A stretch of 64,000 nt of DNA from Symbiodinium natans (Eukaryota > Sar > Dinophyceae > Suessiales > Symbiodiniaceae), in contig CAJNDS010002268.1 of NCBI GenBank assembly GCA_905221605.1, forward strand, positions 1,352,710 through 1,416,709, in the 5' to 3' direction. Below the pieces are notes generated by a model, which saw only the letters and a list, made by a program, of their open reading frames with translations, was not told where the DNA came from and searched no databases. Shown here in pieces: positions 39,087 through 51,981 of the stretch (the first letter of the stretch is position 1; every line of letters begins with the position of its first letter). A program made the position numbers and the translations under genes.

Positions 39087-39771
39087 AGGACAAAAAAAGA
39101 GGGAAAAACTAAGGAGTGGGCAGAAAATGGAAAGCAGGCACTAATGTAATTCTTCAGATCTTTCTGTTTGAGGGGGTGAGGAAGCTAATTATTGCCGAAA
39201 AAAAACACTAGGAAAAAATCCGCTGTTTTGTGTTTAAGCCACTGCCATCTTCAGGGTTCAAGGGGGGCGCCTATATCTTAGTCCTGTTAAGTTCTGTTGC
39301 TTAAGCCTTTCACGGACAAGATGCACGCAATCAGAGAGTGACAGCAGTGGAGCGCCTCTGCTTGCAAAGGCGAGCACATGGGGACCAACTGTCGCGCGCA
39401 GAATTCTTTGCTCAAAACAACGCTGCAGATTTGCAGGATCTGGGACGGAGCTGCGTTTCCCTACCGCCCTGGATTGCAAGCTTAGTATGGGTTACTACTA
39501 TGCTGTCAAGAAGAAGCACATATCCAGACAAATGACTCCGCAGCTGAGGGACACAAGGCTTCGAGCTTTGATGCACAGGCATGCTCACAAGAAGAGCGGT
39601 TGATATTGACGAGCGGAAACAACATGGAGGAAGCTGGAATGTTGCATGCATTGATAAAAGCAACGCCAGCAGACACTAATCTTTGAAATTCAGCCAGCAT
39701 ACCTCAAAAAAACCGTCAAAAACAACTGCAAAAAATTAGATGCTGCGTGCGGCTTTTTGAGGGCCTTGTCC
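39087..39771. other. Unassigned sequence before the AGT array
   Basis: No gene, RNA or repeat that I can name. The segment TTGCAAAGGCGAGCACAT near 39362 resembles the 18-nt hairpin loop only weakly and has no matching arms. Confidence 0.4.
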
Positions 39772-40290
<519 letters not shown>

Positions 40291-41265
40291 GGTTTGCCCC
40301 CCCTGGTGCAACGGACAAAACACATGTTTTTAGGTTTTTATTTTTTTCTTCAAAAACGTGCGTTTCGCTTGGGTTTTTGAGAGTGGCCTTTGAAAATGTG
40401 CACAACCGCACTGTAAAGGTGTCGTTTTCAAAGGTTGTTTGTTTTAACCATTGTATTTTCGACGACAAAATGCTATAAATACCAGCATTCGCGCGATATT
40501 TTTTTGGAAATTTAGGGTTTTTTTGCGTCTCCAAAAAAAACCACTGATTTTCAGCCTCGATTTTGCCGATCGCGTTTTTGTCCTTTTTTGTCGTCTGCGG
40601 CCGGAAATGGCATATCTTCTGTTACAGTCGCCGACAATGCTGTAATTCCAGCATTGTCGTGCTTGATGAAGAGGACAGGCACACCATGCCGAGCAAATTT
40701 ACTGCGCGACGCATCCATTCTTTTGCGGGGTGGGGTGGGGTGGGGGGGGTTTTGGGCGAACGGCCACAGCACCATGATAACGTCCGTTTTACCAGTGCGT
40801 GCGAATGGCCAGAGCATCCATGTCCGCGCCATTGGAACCAGCGTATCTGCTGTTACATTCGTCGACAATGCTGTAAATTCCAGCATATTCGTGCTCGATG
40901 AAGAGGACAGGCGCACCGTGCAGCGCAAATTTTCTGCGCGACGCATCCTGTCTTTTGCGGGGTGGGGTGGAGGCGAAGTTTGTGTGTCACCCGTGCATGC
41001 GAACAGGATATAGGGTATAGAGTGCAGGGTCTAGGGTATATAGAGTTTAGGGGAAGGGTTCCACGTGCCTGCTGGGCTTAGAGTTTAGGTCTGAGACCGT
41101 CTTCTCAGACGAAGTGCTGCTGCAACGAACAGCGTGACATATTCTTCGGGTTGACGCGTGCATCTTGACGAGTCCAACGGCATCCGTCGCACTGGGGGGG
41201 GGGGGGGAATTCGTCGTCGTAGTAGAAGTAGGAGGAGCAGTCGGAGTAGCAGAACAAGTACGACA
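40291..41265. other. Spacer between the two trinucleotide arrays, with a partial duplication
   Basis: About 40610-40760 and 40845-40975 are diverged direct copies of a ~130-bp block (GACAATGCTGTAA, GAAGAGGACAGGC, CTGCGCGACGCATCC, TTTTGCGGGGTGGGG). Telomere-like TAGGGTATA repeats stand at 41010-41060. No gene is seen. Confidence 0.6.
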
Positions 41266-42010
<745 letters not shown>

Positions 42011-42453
42011 TTCGGGTTTTGGGGTGTTGTGGCCTTGGGTGCTCTTGTTCAAACTAGCAAATTCCTTTTAAGATGGGCTTTTATATAAGGGCCATCAGCA
42101 TACTTGCGCCCACGGCCCACATCAGCGCAACCAACCCGTACCCTTGAGAGTCGCGTCATCGCCCCAAAGCCCCATGAGCGTAGCCAACCTGCACCCTTGA
42201 GAGTTGCGTCATCGCCCAAGCCCCGTCAGCGAAACAGGTCTGCCGACTCATGCGCGCATCAAAGATAGCTACGACGACCCAAAGAGGCCAATGCCTAAAG
42301 AATCAACCGCAGCCTGTCACAGTGGATCACATACCCAAACCCCCCCCTTGCAGGAAAATAGGCCTAGACGGAAACCCCGCAAATGACCCGTTTTCTCGGG
42401 GGGCTCGGGGGGGCTCCCCCCCCACCCACCTTCCCCACCCTAAAGGGGAAAAT
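42011..42453. other. Unassigned sequence with a small repeat
   Basis: CCCTTGAGAG followed by a TCGCGTCATCGCCC-like block occurs twice (42131-42170 and 42191-42230). No gene is recognised. Confidence 0.4.
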
Positions 42454-42735
42454 TATGCGTTTGTTTTGCTTATTGGTGCGTCTTCGCTTACTATGTGCAA
42501 TTGTTGCGATTGTTTTGCTTGTTTGCTTATTGGTGCGTTTTCGCCCTATATGCGTTTTTTTTACTTATTGGTGCGTCTTCGCACTATATGCGCTTGTTTT
42601 GTTTATTGGTGCGTCTTCGCTTACTATCTGTGGCGCGTGTGCGCGCAGTATTTGCGGTTGCTTTGCTTATTGGTGCGGGTTCGCTTACTATCTGCGGTTG
42701 TTCTGTTTTTCGGGCGTCTTCGCGGATTATATTGC
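42454..42735. repeat. Degenerate tandem repeat, TGCTTATTGGTGCGTCTTCGC type
   Basis: About six diverged units of TTTTGCTTATTGGTGCGTC plus TTCGCTTACTATCTGCG, with unit length about 40-50 bases. Open frames on the plus strand (for example LLVRLRLL repeats) follow from the repeat itself. Confidence 0.7.
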
Positions 42736-44760
42736 GAGCCTTAACACGTTGCACCACTAGTTGGGAATATGAGGGTTAAGGGTTAAGGTTGAGGCTGTTC
42801 AAATGGTTTACGCTTTTTTGCGTTTCAACAGTTTACATGCCGCCGTCGAAGATTGCTGATCTCACAATCTCGCCCCAGTCAACAAAACAATCTGAGAATG
42901 GATGCGTCTCTTGCCTTGCGACACTTGCCGGGAGTCATCCACTGGCGCCCCAGTACGTAAAACAAGAACTCAATTTCGACTTGATTGTTGGCAGCTGCCC
43001 GGCATTTCTAGGAGGAATAATGGTCTCCAGCGCCCCTCTGAGCAAAGCTATTGTCAGCGCTCCCCAATAAGTGCTGATGAAAACCGAACCCTGCACAGAC
43101 TTTCTGTCGCCAGGTCGCTTCTTAAGGCTGTGACTTTCTTCAGGCAGCAGTACTTGCTGATACTGAAGGGGTCAGGTCTCGAAGACACAAGCTGTTGAGC
43201 GTTCACCACGCACTAGACAGGAGTATATCGCCCCAAGGAGCACAGCAATTCTTCGCCCTCAGACATCAGATGCTCTGCCTCTCAGATAATCTCCTCCCAA
43301 ACCGAACATGTACATGTTATACCTAAGTGATTCATGCCGGTCTGTGGAAGGCTGCAGCGAGGACAGCCAGATGGTGTCAGCCATGCCTGGCTGAATGGAG
43401 ACCGTCCCCTCCCCTCCCCAAAAAGAGAAGCCGATGCCCACCCTGTGGCCTGGGCAAGCCTGACTTGTCTTCGTTGTCCCTGATGCTCCATGTGGTTACC
43501 GAAAAACCGCGCGTCCTTACACCCGATAAGCCCGCCGCTGAGAACCCGCGCACCCGTGCACCCGATAAAACCACTAAACCCAACAAGCATGCTGCGAATC
43601 GACGACCGCATAAACCCGATTAACCCGAAAAGCATACTGCCGTACGAAGTGAGCCTTAATCAGCGCATTGCGTCACAGTTCAGCGCAAAGCAGCGGAATT
43701 TAGCGCAAGTCACCGCCGTGCAGCACATTCAGAGCATTGCGGCGCGCTCCAGGAAACGCAGCGGATTCGACGCAAATCATGGGGGGTGGGGGGGTGTTTA
43801 ATGTTAGGGGGTAGGGGGGGGTTTAATATAAGGGGGAGGGGGATAACTTATTGGACGATCCTTGATGAAGTTTTGTTGAGTTTGACGGCCGGGGTGAGCT
43901 GGTCATCGGAAGCGGTCCAGGCTCCCCAGCACCTTTTGTCAGGTATGTGGCCTACAGGGATATATCAATATGTCATTACAGCAATGCGCTTCCTTGCAAG
44001 AAGCGTCGAGGCTTAGAATCACACTGAAAGAATTCATCGCTGATTGTGCTCCAGCGTTCAGTTTGCTTACACGCCATCCCAGCACGCTCACATCATCGTA
44101 CGACATTGTTGAGCCAGGCATGTGATAAGAGTAGTCGAGCAAGCTTGCAAGCCACGTCACGTCGCAGCAACTGCAGCAGCCATCTGGCAAGTTTAGCACA
44201 CATCTTTCAGCGTAGCAACAATTGCATCTGATCGACGAGCTTCCCTTCACTTTGAAAATTGCTACTGAACTACCAGCTCACAGCGTAGTTTTAGGAGAAT
44301 TCGCAGATTTGTTGTTCGGTGCAGCGGCCTTTGCCTCAGCAAGCTCCATAGTAAAGAATTCATGCGGTCGTGAAGGTACAAGTATGTTGTGCTGGCTTCA
44401 CGAAGCATATCTGATCAGTAAGGTTTGGCTGCCGAGGCATGGACGGCTACCAGGACGGTTGTACTAGATGCCCTCCCATAAAGGTCGCATTGAAAGACTG
44501 ATGGGGGGGCTGACAGTGTTGCCTGTGTGCTATCAGCATACTCGTCAGTTGCTTGTGGTTGGCGATTGTGCAATGTGTAAATGGGCAACCTCATCCTTTT
44601 ACGTGCAATCCGCTGTCGTACATGATACCACCATGATACACCTGCTTGCGCAGGAATTCCTGCTAACTGTCCGGAGGGACATAAACTGTGCAGCACTCAT
44701 TCTTGCCTGTTGTGACCAGATGAAAGGATGGACCCGTCTTGCAGCCAAGTGCTGGGTTTA
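42736..44760. other. Mostly unassigned sequence
   Basis: The frames 42789-43070 (93 aa) and 44222-44467 (81 aa, plus strand) look somewhat protein-like, but I recognise neither. A pair of G-rich TTTAATRTTAGGGGG blocks stands at 43780-43850. No RNA gene is visible. Confidence 0.35.
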
Positions 44761-44762
44761 TC

Positions 44763-44851
44763 TAGCTTTGGGTTTAGTATGGTTTAGTATTGTTTAGTAT
44801 GGTTTAGTACGGTTGAGTATGGTTTAGTATGGTTTAGTATGGTTTAGTATG
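44763..44851. repeat. (GGTTTAGTAT)n tandem repeat
   Basis: About nine 10-bp units, resembling telomere TTTAGGG with a changed spacing. Confidence 0.85.
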
Positions 44852-45614
44852 GATTTCCGAGACAATGTGCTTCAGGTCTCACAGACAACGACAGAGCAGT
44901 CAGACGAGGAGCCGTCGTCAAGCTGGCGAAAGCCTCAGGCTAACCGAGTGACGGGCAACACGGTCAATGCTAGGCCACTGCCTACACAGTTTTGTTTTCA
45001 GGGGGCCCAGGAAACCGTTAGATATCGATTTGATCGCTTTATAAGCTGAGATCTCAAGCGATATGCTTGTCTACGATGAGCTTATGTAGCCTGTCCCGCC
45101 GATGCCCGCGATCTCGCGCATGGAGTTATTGGAGAGATGCTGGTGATAGCAAAGCACACGGGTTTGGCAATGCATTTTGGGCATGCGATGAATCTCCAAC
45201 TTCGAGCAAGGACAAGGTGCTGCTGAGCAGTCCGGAGCCCAACGTGGCGGCTTTTCAGGGTTTGTGATTGCGCTGCAGCTTGCCATGCATGATCCGGCAA
45301 GATGAGTGCAGGCAGCAAAGCTCCACAGGAGTATGTCAGAAGAGTCTTTCTGGAAGAGCTTCACAAGCCTCTTTTCAGAATGTGGAGCCGTCCTCTTTGA
45401 ATATTCAACATGTTATTTCTGTTCATTGTCATGGTTGGTTTTCATTCGAATGTCTAGAGGAAGCAGAAAGGTCGGGAAGCTTGGCATGACTGCTGCATTT
45501 CACGTGCCAGGTTCGCCGATCAGGGCGAGAAGTGCCGCGAAGTTTCGTTGTCTATGACGCATCGCTTTGCAGATCTCCTGCCCGTAGCTGTCTCAGTTCG
45601 GCCCCATTCCACTC
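44852..45614. other. Unassigned sequence
   Basis: Several short overlapping frames on both strands (for example 45306-45557 plus, 45071-45364 minus) carry no motif that I can name. It could contain 5' exons of the gene that follows. Confidence 0.35.
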
Positions 45615-45715
45615 GGAGGTTCATGGGTAGTTAGAAGTAGGGTTGTGAGTAGGGTAACTTGACTTCTAACCCTATTTAGGGTGTAGCCCGTTCTGAAAGC
45701 TACCCATGGACCTCC
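45615..45715. mobile_element. Small inverted-repeat element, GGAGGTTCATGG family, copy 1
   Basis: Ends GGAGGTTCATGGGTAG (45615-45630) and CTACCCATGGACCTCC (45700-45715) are reverse complements with one mismatch. The middle contains CTATTTAGGGTG, shared with the copy at 59916. Confidence 0.75.
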
Positions 45716-46093
45716 ATCGTCAAGCAGACTCAAAGACTCAAACTCGTCAGGTAGAAGACTTGGAGAACGTCCTCCCGCGAGCTGCTTAAATGCCTACGGG
45801 CGATGCAAGGGCGCTGTTTCTATTCCGTGTCATGACTAGAACTTTCATTAGGGCTGTGATTATCAGTATAGTGTCATAATCATAGTAAAAAGAGCTAGTT
45901 TTATTGTTATGATTGTTATTTTTATTGTAATTCTTATTTTTGTTCTTATTCTTGTTAGTAATGTGCTTCTTTCGGAGCATTACAACCCAGGTTGCTGCTG
46001 GCAGCTCTTCTGGGCAGGTTTCGAAGAAGCTTGGCCGCATTTCTGAGTTGACTTCGCAGTTCTTCGTTTCTGTGCTCCTGAACCCTCAACGCT

Positions 46094-46113
46094 CCACACC
46101 CTCCACCCTCAAC

Positions 46114-46194
<81 letters not shown>

Positions 46195-46225
46195 ACCCTA
46201 AACCCTAAACCCTAAACCCGAAACC
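46094..46225. repeat. Interstitial telomere-like array, (CCCTCAA)n then (CCCTAAA)n
   Basis: About a dozen CCCTCAA units followed by three CCCTAAA units and decaying copies. It lies about 250 bases before the first recognised DNAAF5 exon. Confidence 0.9.
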
Positions 46226-46481
46226 CTCCAAACCCAGAAGCATCTCTTCAGGTCACCCGTTCCCGGAGCAGAGCGAAGAGTTGCGCCTCGAGGCCTGCGG
46301 GAACCAATAGACGAGATAGTGGGGAGTAGTAGTGATCCTGACAATACTAATGATTCGTATTGCCATTATCAGTACTACTTAATGAGAATATTACTGATAA
46401 GGATACGAAGAACGGTAGTACTGCTCGGCACCGAATTGGAAGAAGAAGAGTTTGGCCCGGTTGTGGCCATACTCAGCACAG

Positions 46482-48331
46482 ATTTCTTATCACGATGCTT
46501 GCTGAGGCGCTTAGACTGCTGAGCCACCTCTTCGACCTTTGCAAGGAGCGGCCTGCGTTTGCACCATTGCGCAAATCTTTCCGCCTGGCGTGCCATCGCG
46601 TTACGGTTTCAGTGATCGCATGAGTGAGGAGCGTCTCAGCCCGTATGCATCTGATGTCCTGGACGCGCTGTCGAAGGCTTCGAACCCCAAAACCTCAGAC
46701 CCCTAGCTTTCGATTGCCATGTTGGTTTAAGCCCCCTTCTGGCTACAGCACGTGGACTGCCGATCGATCCTTTCCAGGCTTTGACAGACACATGCCCTGA
46801 CGCGAAGAAAGAGTGCTGCGAGATCACCAAGAAGGCGCTAGTGAACCTGGTCTTTGCGCTTGTGAGTGTGCGTCGGCCACGTGTCCTTGCCTAGCTTGCT
46901 TCAGCACAGAAGAGTGCAATCAAGCTTTGAGCTTCTGAACGAAACTCATATGAATCCTGCCCCGCGACAAAAGCCAGCATGCCAGTCATACAAGCACTTT
47001 TTCAGACACCTGTCTGAAATCAGGTGAGCCAGTATTTTGAGGCAGAGCGAGTCAGCCGTGCGTGCGGCCCCCTCGCCAGCTCCTCAAGATCCAGAGTGGC
47101 AATGGGGCGTCTGTTTTAAGTTTCTTTCCCATCCAAGTTCCGTCCATGGAAGATTTTGGCGACAAGACATGCAACTTCCCCTACACACACATGCACTCCT
47201 GCACGAGTTCGGCATGAATTTTTCCGGATGCAGCTTGATTGAACACAAGGTAGGGTCGCTACTGGGAAATCTGAAGCACCAGCAGTGGAAGGTCGGATCC
47301 TTGGCTTGTGTGCGCGCGCAATCTCTGAAGGGGTGTACACAGCTGGGCGGGAGAGTAGAATGTTGGCATGTGGGTTGTTTTCTGGTTTGAAGACGGCAGC
47401 CCAAACTCAGAAGCTCATTGCGGGCATCGGCCTTCGTTGCAGGGATGTATGAGGCCACCACCGGCCTCTTTTTTCAGTATGTATATGTGTGCACTTCGCT
47501 GCAACTGCACTCATGCTTTAGCAAAGCATAAGCCATGATCAATCGTCACGGGGAAGTGGGAGGTGTGTCTGTTCTTGTGTGCACGCTAGCATCCGTTGTA
47601 GTGAGTTGTGGTCCAACTCCCTAAAGCCCAAGCAAGGCCTCAGAACCAAACTCTCCACACTCTCTAGACTCTCTAGACTCTCTAGACTCTCTAGACTCCC
47701 TAGACTCTCTAGACTCTCTTTACTCCCTAAAGAGGCCCTAACATGGCACGAGGTGAGAAGAGCCACTCTGGAGAGCATTGGGGCCCTTCTCCTGCAAGAA
47801 GCGCCCATGATGGACCACATGGAGGCCCAGCTGCCTCAGCAGCTATTTAGGGTTCCTTTTGGGTGCCCCAGAAGGGTGATAGAAAGGGTTATAGGTGCAG
47901 TTATATCATTGGTTAAGAAGCACCATGAACCTCCAAGTGTGGGATTCTTTTTGGGAGCCCAGGGTGCTGGGTTTGAGAGACGACCGGTTCGTTTTGCAGG
48001 GGGGGGAAGTAACACTTGTTCTACAATATGCCTGCTTCATAGCGCAAGTAGCTGCTAAGTAGCTGTTGCCGCTGGCGGCCCTGTTTGGGCAGCATCTGCC
48101 CGTTGCTTGGTGCTCTTGGTTACCTTTGGTCAACTTGTCATATACGTCCCTGCACTGCCCAGCTTAGCCGCACCGGAAGGATATCCTCCCACATCTCAAT
48201 GCCCTCCTGGGCGACAGGCCGGGAGTGGTGTTTCTGAGGAGTCGGCGTGACCTGATGTGCTGACAGTTCCATTCTTTCAGGACTTCTGGCGTCCGACAAA
48301 GCCTGGCAGAAACCTTGGAAAGGTGGCCCCA
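46482..48331 (+). CDS. DNAAF5: DNAAF5 (HEATR2)-like gene, N-terminal exons
   Basis: DNAAF5 is a cytoplasmic HEAT-repeat protein needed to pre-assemble axonemal dynein arms. Exons join as follows: 46482-46547 (LAEALRLLSHLFDLC), 46613-46676 (ERLSPYASDVLDALSK), 46778-46834 (ALTDTCPDAKKECCEITKK), about 47150-47291 (ends VGSLLGNLKHQQWK), 47753-47841 (VRRATLESIGALLLQ) and 48281-48331 (TSGVRQSLAETLERW). The order and helix pattern match what I remember of the family (...ISHQHWKVR...ATGA...QVR...). Reading phases fit across most junctions, although one more exon may lie between the third and fourth. Donors are mainly GC (after 46547, 46676, 46834, 47841, 48331), with one GT (after 47291). The true start codon and first exon are not identified and should lie upstream of 46.48 kb. 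Introns contain a TCTCTAGAC minisatellite and element remnants. Confidence 0.65.
47651..47725. repeat. 9-bp minisatellite (CTCTCTAGA)n
   Basis: About eight 9-base units just before an exon acceptor. The repeat is open in frame (LSRLSRL), but it is better placed in the intron. Confidence 0.85.
47838..47939. mobile_element. Degenerate copy of the GGAGGTTCATGG element family
   Basis: The right end CACCATGAACCTCCAAG (47921-47937) and an internal CTATTTAGGG are preserved. The left end is not recognisable. It lies at the start of the intron after the exon 47753-47841. Confidence 0.5.
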
Positions 48332-48857
48332 GCTTATGAAGCCCTTTTGTGACCCCTGTCCCTTTCGCTGGTGAAGCGTTTGGAGGTGGCTGCTGAAGGG
48401 TTTGAGCTTTCGGGCTCCCTTGGTCAGCAACTTGAACGACGACGGGCCGGCGTCTCATTCGCTCAGTACTGGGAATATCAAGAGGCCATATGCTGGATTT
48501 TGCGTTGCTCGTGTATGGTTGGCCATTAACTTGTTTGCACTATGCTTTGCCACTTCTTGACTTTGCTGACTTTTCGATTTCTGCTTTTTGCTTGCTGTGT
48601 TCTTATCCATTTCGTGCTTTCTGCTTGTCAGCTTTCTTGCCCTTTCTGCTTTATGGTTCCTTGCTTTCTGCTTTTCTACACTATTGGTATTGTTACTATC
48701 GCTTTTCGTTCGTTGGGGGGTTCTTGTTTTCTGCCTTTTGCGGTCCTCCTTGCTTCTTCTCGTGGCTTTCTGTGCTTTGGTTGCTGTTGTTTGCTTTCTG
48801 GCCGCTGTTGGGCTCCCGTCTGGCCAGGATTCGGGGGCAAGGGTTTTGAGTGTAGAT

Positions 48858-49005
48858 CTTACTTGGGCGTTCATGGTACTTAGCAACCCAATACTATCTG
48901 TACGTATAACCCAATTCTAGCCCCCATTAGGGCACTGAAAGGGCTTATTAGTGGGTTCTAAGTACAGTTACAATTGGTGACTAAGTACCACGAACCTCCA
49001 AGTAG
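48858..49005. mobile_element. Small inverted-repeat element, copy 2
   Basis: The left end ACTTGGGCGTTCATGGTACTT and the right end AAGTACCACGAACCTCCAAGT are near-complementary. The inner arms continue (ACCCAATACTATCTGTAC against GTACAGTTACAATTGGT). The centre has CATTAGGGCACTGAAAGGGC, as in the copy at 54265. Confidence 0.8.
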
Positions 49006-49104
49006 TCCTGCAAGATTGACCTCACGGCCCGTAGCGAGCGCAGGCACAGCCTTCGGCAATGCTTCCAGAGAGCCCAAGACCCCTTGATTCAGCAACCCAC
49101 AACT

Positions 49105-49250
49105 CTAAACCCTAAACCCTAAAACCTAAACCCTGAACCCTGAACCCTGAACCCTGAACCCTGAACCCTGAACCCTGAACCCTGAACCCTGAACCCTGAA
49201 CCCTAAACCCTAAACCCTAAACTCTAAACCCTAAACCCTAAACCCTGAAA
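49105..49250. repeat. Interstitial telomere-like array, CCCTAAA with (CCCTGAA)n
   Basis: About ten CCCTGAA units flanked by CCCTAAA units on both sides. Confidence 0.9.
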
Positions 49251-51835
49251 CTATAGCGGGATCCTTAGAAGGGGTATATTCCTTAACTAAAAGGTATTGG
49301 GCCCTTTGGGTTCTGCACACCTCTGAACAAGCGTACTAGAAACTGTGTACTGTGTACCATATACTGTATACGAGCTATATACATATACTGCATACCTATC
49401 TACTACATACTTTGCACCGTGTTCTGGCTACCTTCATTTTGTACGTTTTTCAGATAGTGCGTGCTGGGCACTAGATACTATGTATTTTCTTGGATACTGT
49501 ATACGGTCATCCTTACTATACTTCATACATTTTTCTAGGTACTGACCTTCGATACCATACTCGATACTGTTGGTTGTATGAAATACTCTATCCTGTATAC
49601 CTTTACTTTCTACTGTATTTTCTACTGTATAAAACTCTGCTGCATGCATTTGTGTTGTGCTTTCTTTTTCGTGTCTACTGCGGGTCCATGGTTTGCTGGG
49701 CAGCCTAGACATCATGCCATTCTTGGACCTTCAAACCCGTGAGAAGCCCCCTTCGCCCGACCCCCTCCCCCGTCCCCCCAACGCCTCCGCTCTGAAGCCG
49801 CGCAAGCTTGGTTCAAACAATGCCCTGTCCTTCAAACCGTGCAAGCAGGAAGTACATTCACTGGTTTCATCCGTCACCCACCCTTGAAACATTGGGAATC
49901 GGCATATTTTTTGTTTTTGTTTTTGTCAGGCCTGAGGGCTTCGACAAGTTCGAGTCGCGGCTGCTCCTTCTCCTACTAGGCTCCTGACTGACCCGCAACA
50001 CTTCAGTTGTTGCCAAAAGCTGCGTGAAACAGCACAGCACACCTTGGCTATCGTCCGTCCGGAGGTGTCTCGTCGGATGAGGAGGCTGAGCAGGTGGCAT
50101 TTACGGCAGTTGCTGGCCAATGAGATGTTTGGGAGACGCCAGCAATCTCATTTCGGGTTGGCTGTAAACCCCACACTCGCCCTATTCCAAAATCTGGAAC
50201 CTGTCGGCACTGGCAGGTAGGTGCTGTCGCCCTCGGTGGCCTCGAGCGCGTAGCCGCTCTCAAGCACGAGGCCCTTCACAAACTGTAAATCTTTGGAGTC
50301 TTTGTCCTAGATTCTCTCATCATCGATGGAACTGTGGTGAGGTGCTGCTGAAGCGTGCACAGAGAGAACGAGAACGGGAGGATGCTTTGCTGCCATTGCA
50401 TTCTTTGGCCAGTCCGGTCCTGTCAAAATCGGAGGAGGCAAAGCAAAAAGCAAAGGAAGCCAGAGAGAGCAAGGCTCATGATGGCACCCGCACAGCTAGA
50501 TTTAATTTTCAGCCGAAGTGTTCAGAGCATGCTTGGACGTGTGCATATGTCACGCAGGCTGGCTACAGCGAGGATCCAGACAGCACACCTGCCCAGGAGG
50601 ACACCACAGCCAGCGACATGTTATTCCATTTGCAGCTGTGTGGACCATACTTTGTCTTCTTGCGGGCAGGAGACAGCCAATCAGAAGTGCAAAGATCCCG
50701 AGGTGTGGGAGTCGGAAACGCGCCCTGCTTGTGTCCAATCATGAATCGCACCGGGGTCCTAACTGGGCTCTTGGAAGTGCTGAGCTGCGGTGATGGAAGA
50801 GTGCGGAAGCTTCTACTGGCACAGATTTGAAGAGATATGAGAAAAGCTCGTGGATCCACTGTGCTTGACCCGCGGCTTCGATGTGTCGCTCGATGGAGCT
50901 ACCCTCTGAGTCCTGTTTCGTCTACAATTCTTTTGTGTCAGTGGTTTTGCTCTGCCTAGGAGGGTTTGTTTGACAGACGTGTTTCCTCGAAACATGTGTG
51001 GCTGTTGTTCTCAACCATCCGTTTTTGCAATGCTACATGCCGCGTGCTGGCATGTCGCCACAGTGTACTAGGAAGAGTTTAAGAGCTATTGGGTTCTGAT
51101 TGTTGCCGGGACGTTTGCTGTTGATAGACGTTTTCACACACTTCGCATGTACAGCTGCAGGAGTCATTGAGCTCTCCTTCCGTCTTGATACTGCCACAAG
51201 CACGGATTTCCATGCCGGGAAGATAGCGAAACCCACCGAGTAACGGTAACTACCCAGCGGCACTGAGGCTTTTCGGGTTCGGGTTGCGAACTTCCCCACG
51301 TGCGAAATCTGTGCTATTAAACGTGGGTGCCGAGGCAGGACTTGCGTGCAGCCATAGAAATGCAGGTTGTGCCTTCGTTTGACTACACCTCAGTGCTGCC
51401 GCTCCTGTGGCCGCCTTGGAAAGAACCGCCGCAGCTGCTGTCTGTACCCGTGTTGTTGATGTTATGGTCATTGGTTTATCTGCCTTAGGCCACAGCCCTT
51501 TGCAGCTGGACGGCTGCCGGCAGCATTGACCACCACTTATGTGTGCAGCTTATTATCCTGCAGACCTCCTTCACATGTCCGCTTGCGATGCTTCCGTAGC
51601 TTCCGCATGCCGCTGTCGGAAATATGCTTGGACCGTGTGGCAGGTAAGATACCATCTGGCGAGCATCCTTCCTCAGGCCCGGCGATTAGAGATGGGACTG
51701 GCAGCATACCTTCAGACCTTCGTTGGACTGTAGAACTGACAGCAGTAGTAGGAGACTAGGACGTCCCTAGCATCCAGTATCAGCACGCAGCAAATTAGCA
51801 AGAATGCTGGCAAGGGAGCAGGCGCTCGCCATGCC
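49251..51835. other. Long intron-like stretch, unassigned
   Basis: It lies between recognised DNAAF5 exons at 48.33 and 51.98 kb. About 49330-49640 is a degenerate TACTGTATAC-type low-complexity region. A frame at 50342-50830 (162 aa, with SEEAKQKAKEARESK) is charged and protein-like, but I could not place it in the family. Missing exons are expected here. Confidence 0.4.
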
Positions 51836-51966
51836 AAACCCTAAACCGTAAACCCTAAGCCCTAAGCCCTAAACCCCAAACCCCAAACCCTAAACCCCAA
51901 ACCCTAAACCCCAAACCCTAACCCTAAACCCTAAACCCTAAACCCCAAACCCTAAACCCTCAACCG
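51836..51966. repeat. Interstitial telomere-like array, CCCTAAA/CCCCAAA
   Basis: Mixed CCCTAAA, CCCTAAG and CCCCAAA units, ending about 15 bases before an exon acceptor. Confidence 0.9.
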
Positions 51967-51981
51967 TCTCTGTCGCACGAG

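Noticed and set aside
39355-39385. TTGCAAAGGCGAGCACAT as another 18-nt hairpin loop
   Set aside because: Too many loop differences and no complementary arms at either side.
42454-42779. Hydrophobic 90-164-aa ORFs as a membrane protein
   Set aside because: They result from a degenerate tandem repeat that is open in three plus-strand frames.
44222-44467. 81-aa ORF as a gene
   Set aside because: Composition is plausible, but there is no motif, no homologous copy in the window and no flanking splice logic.
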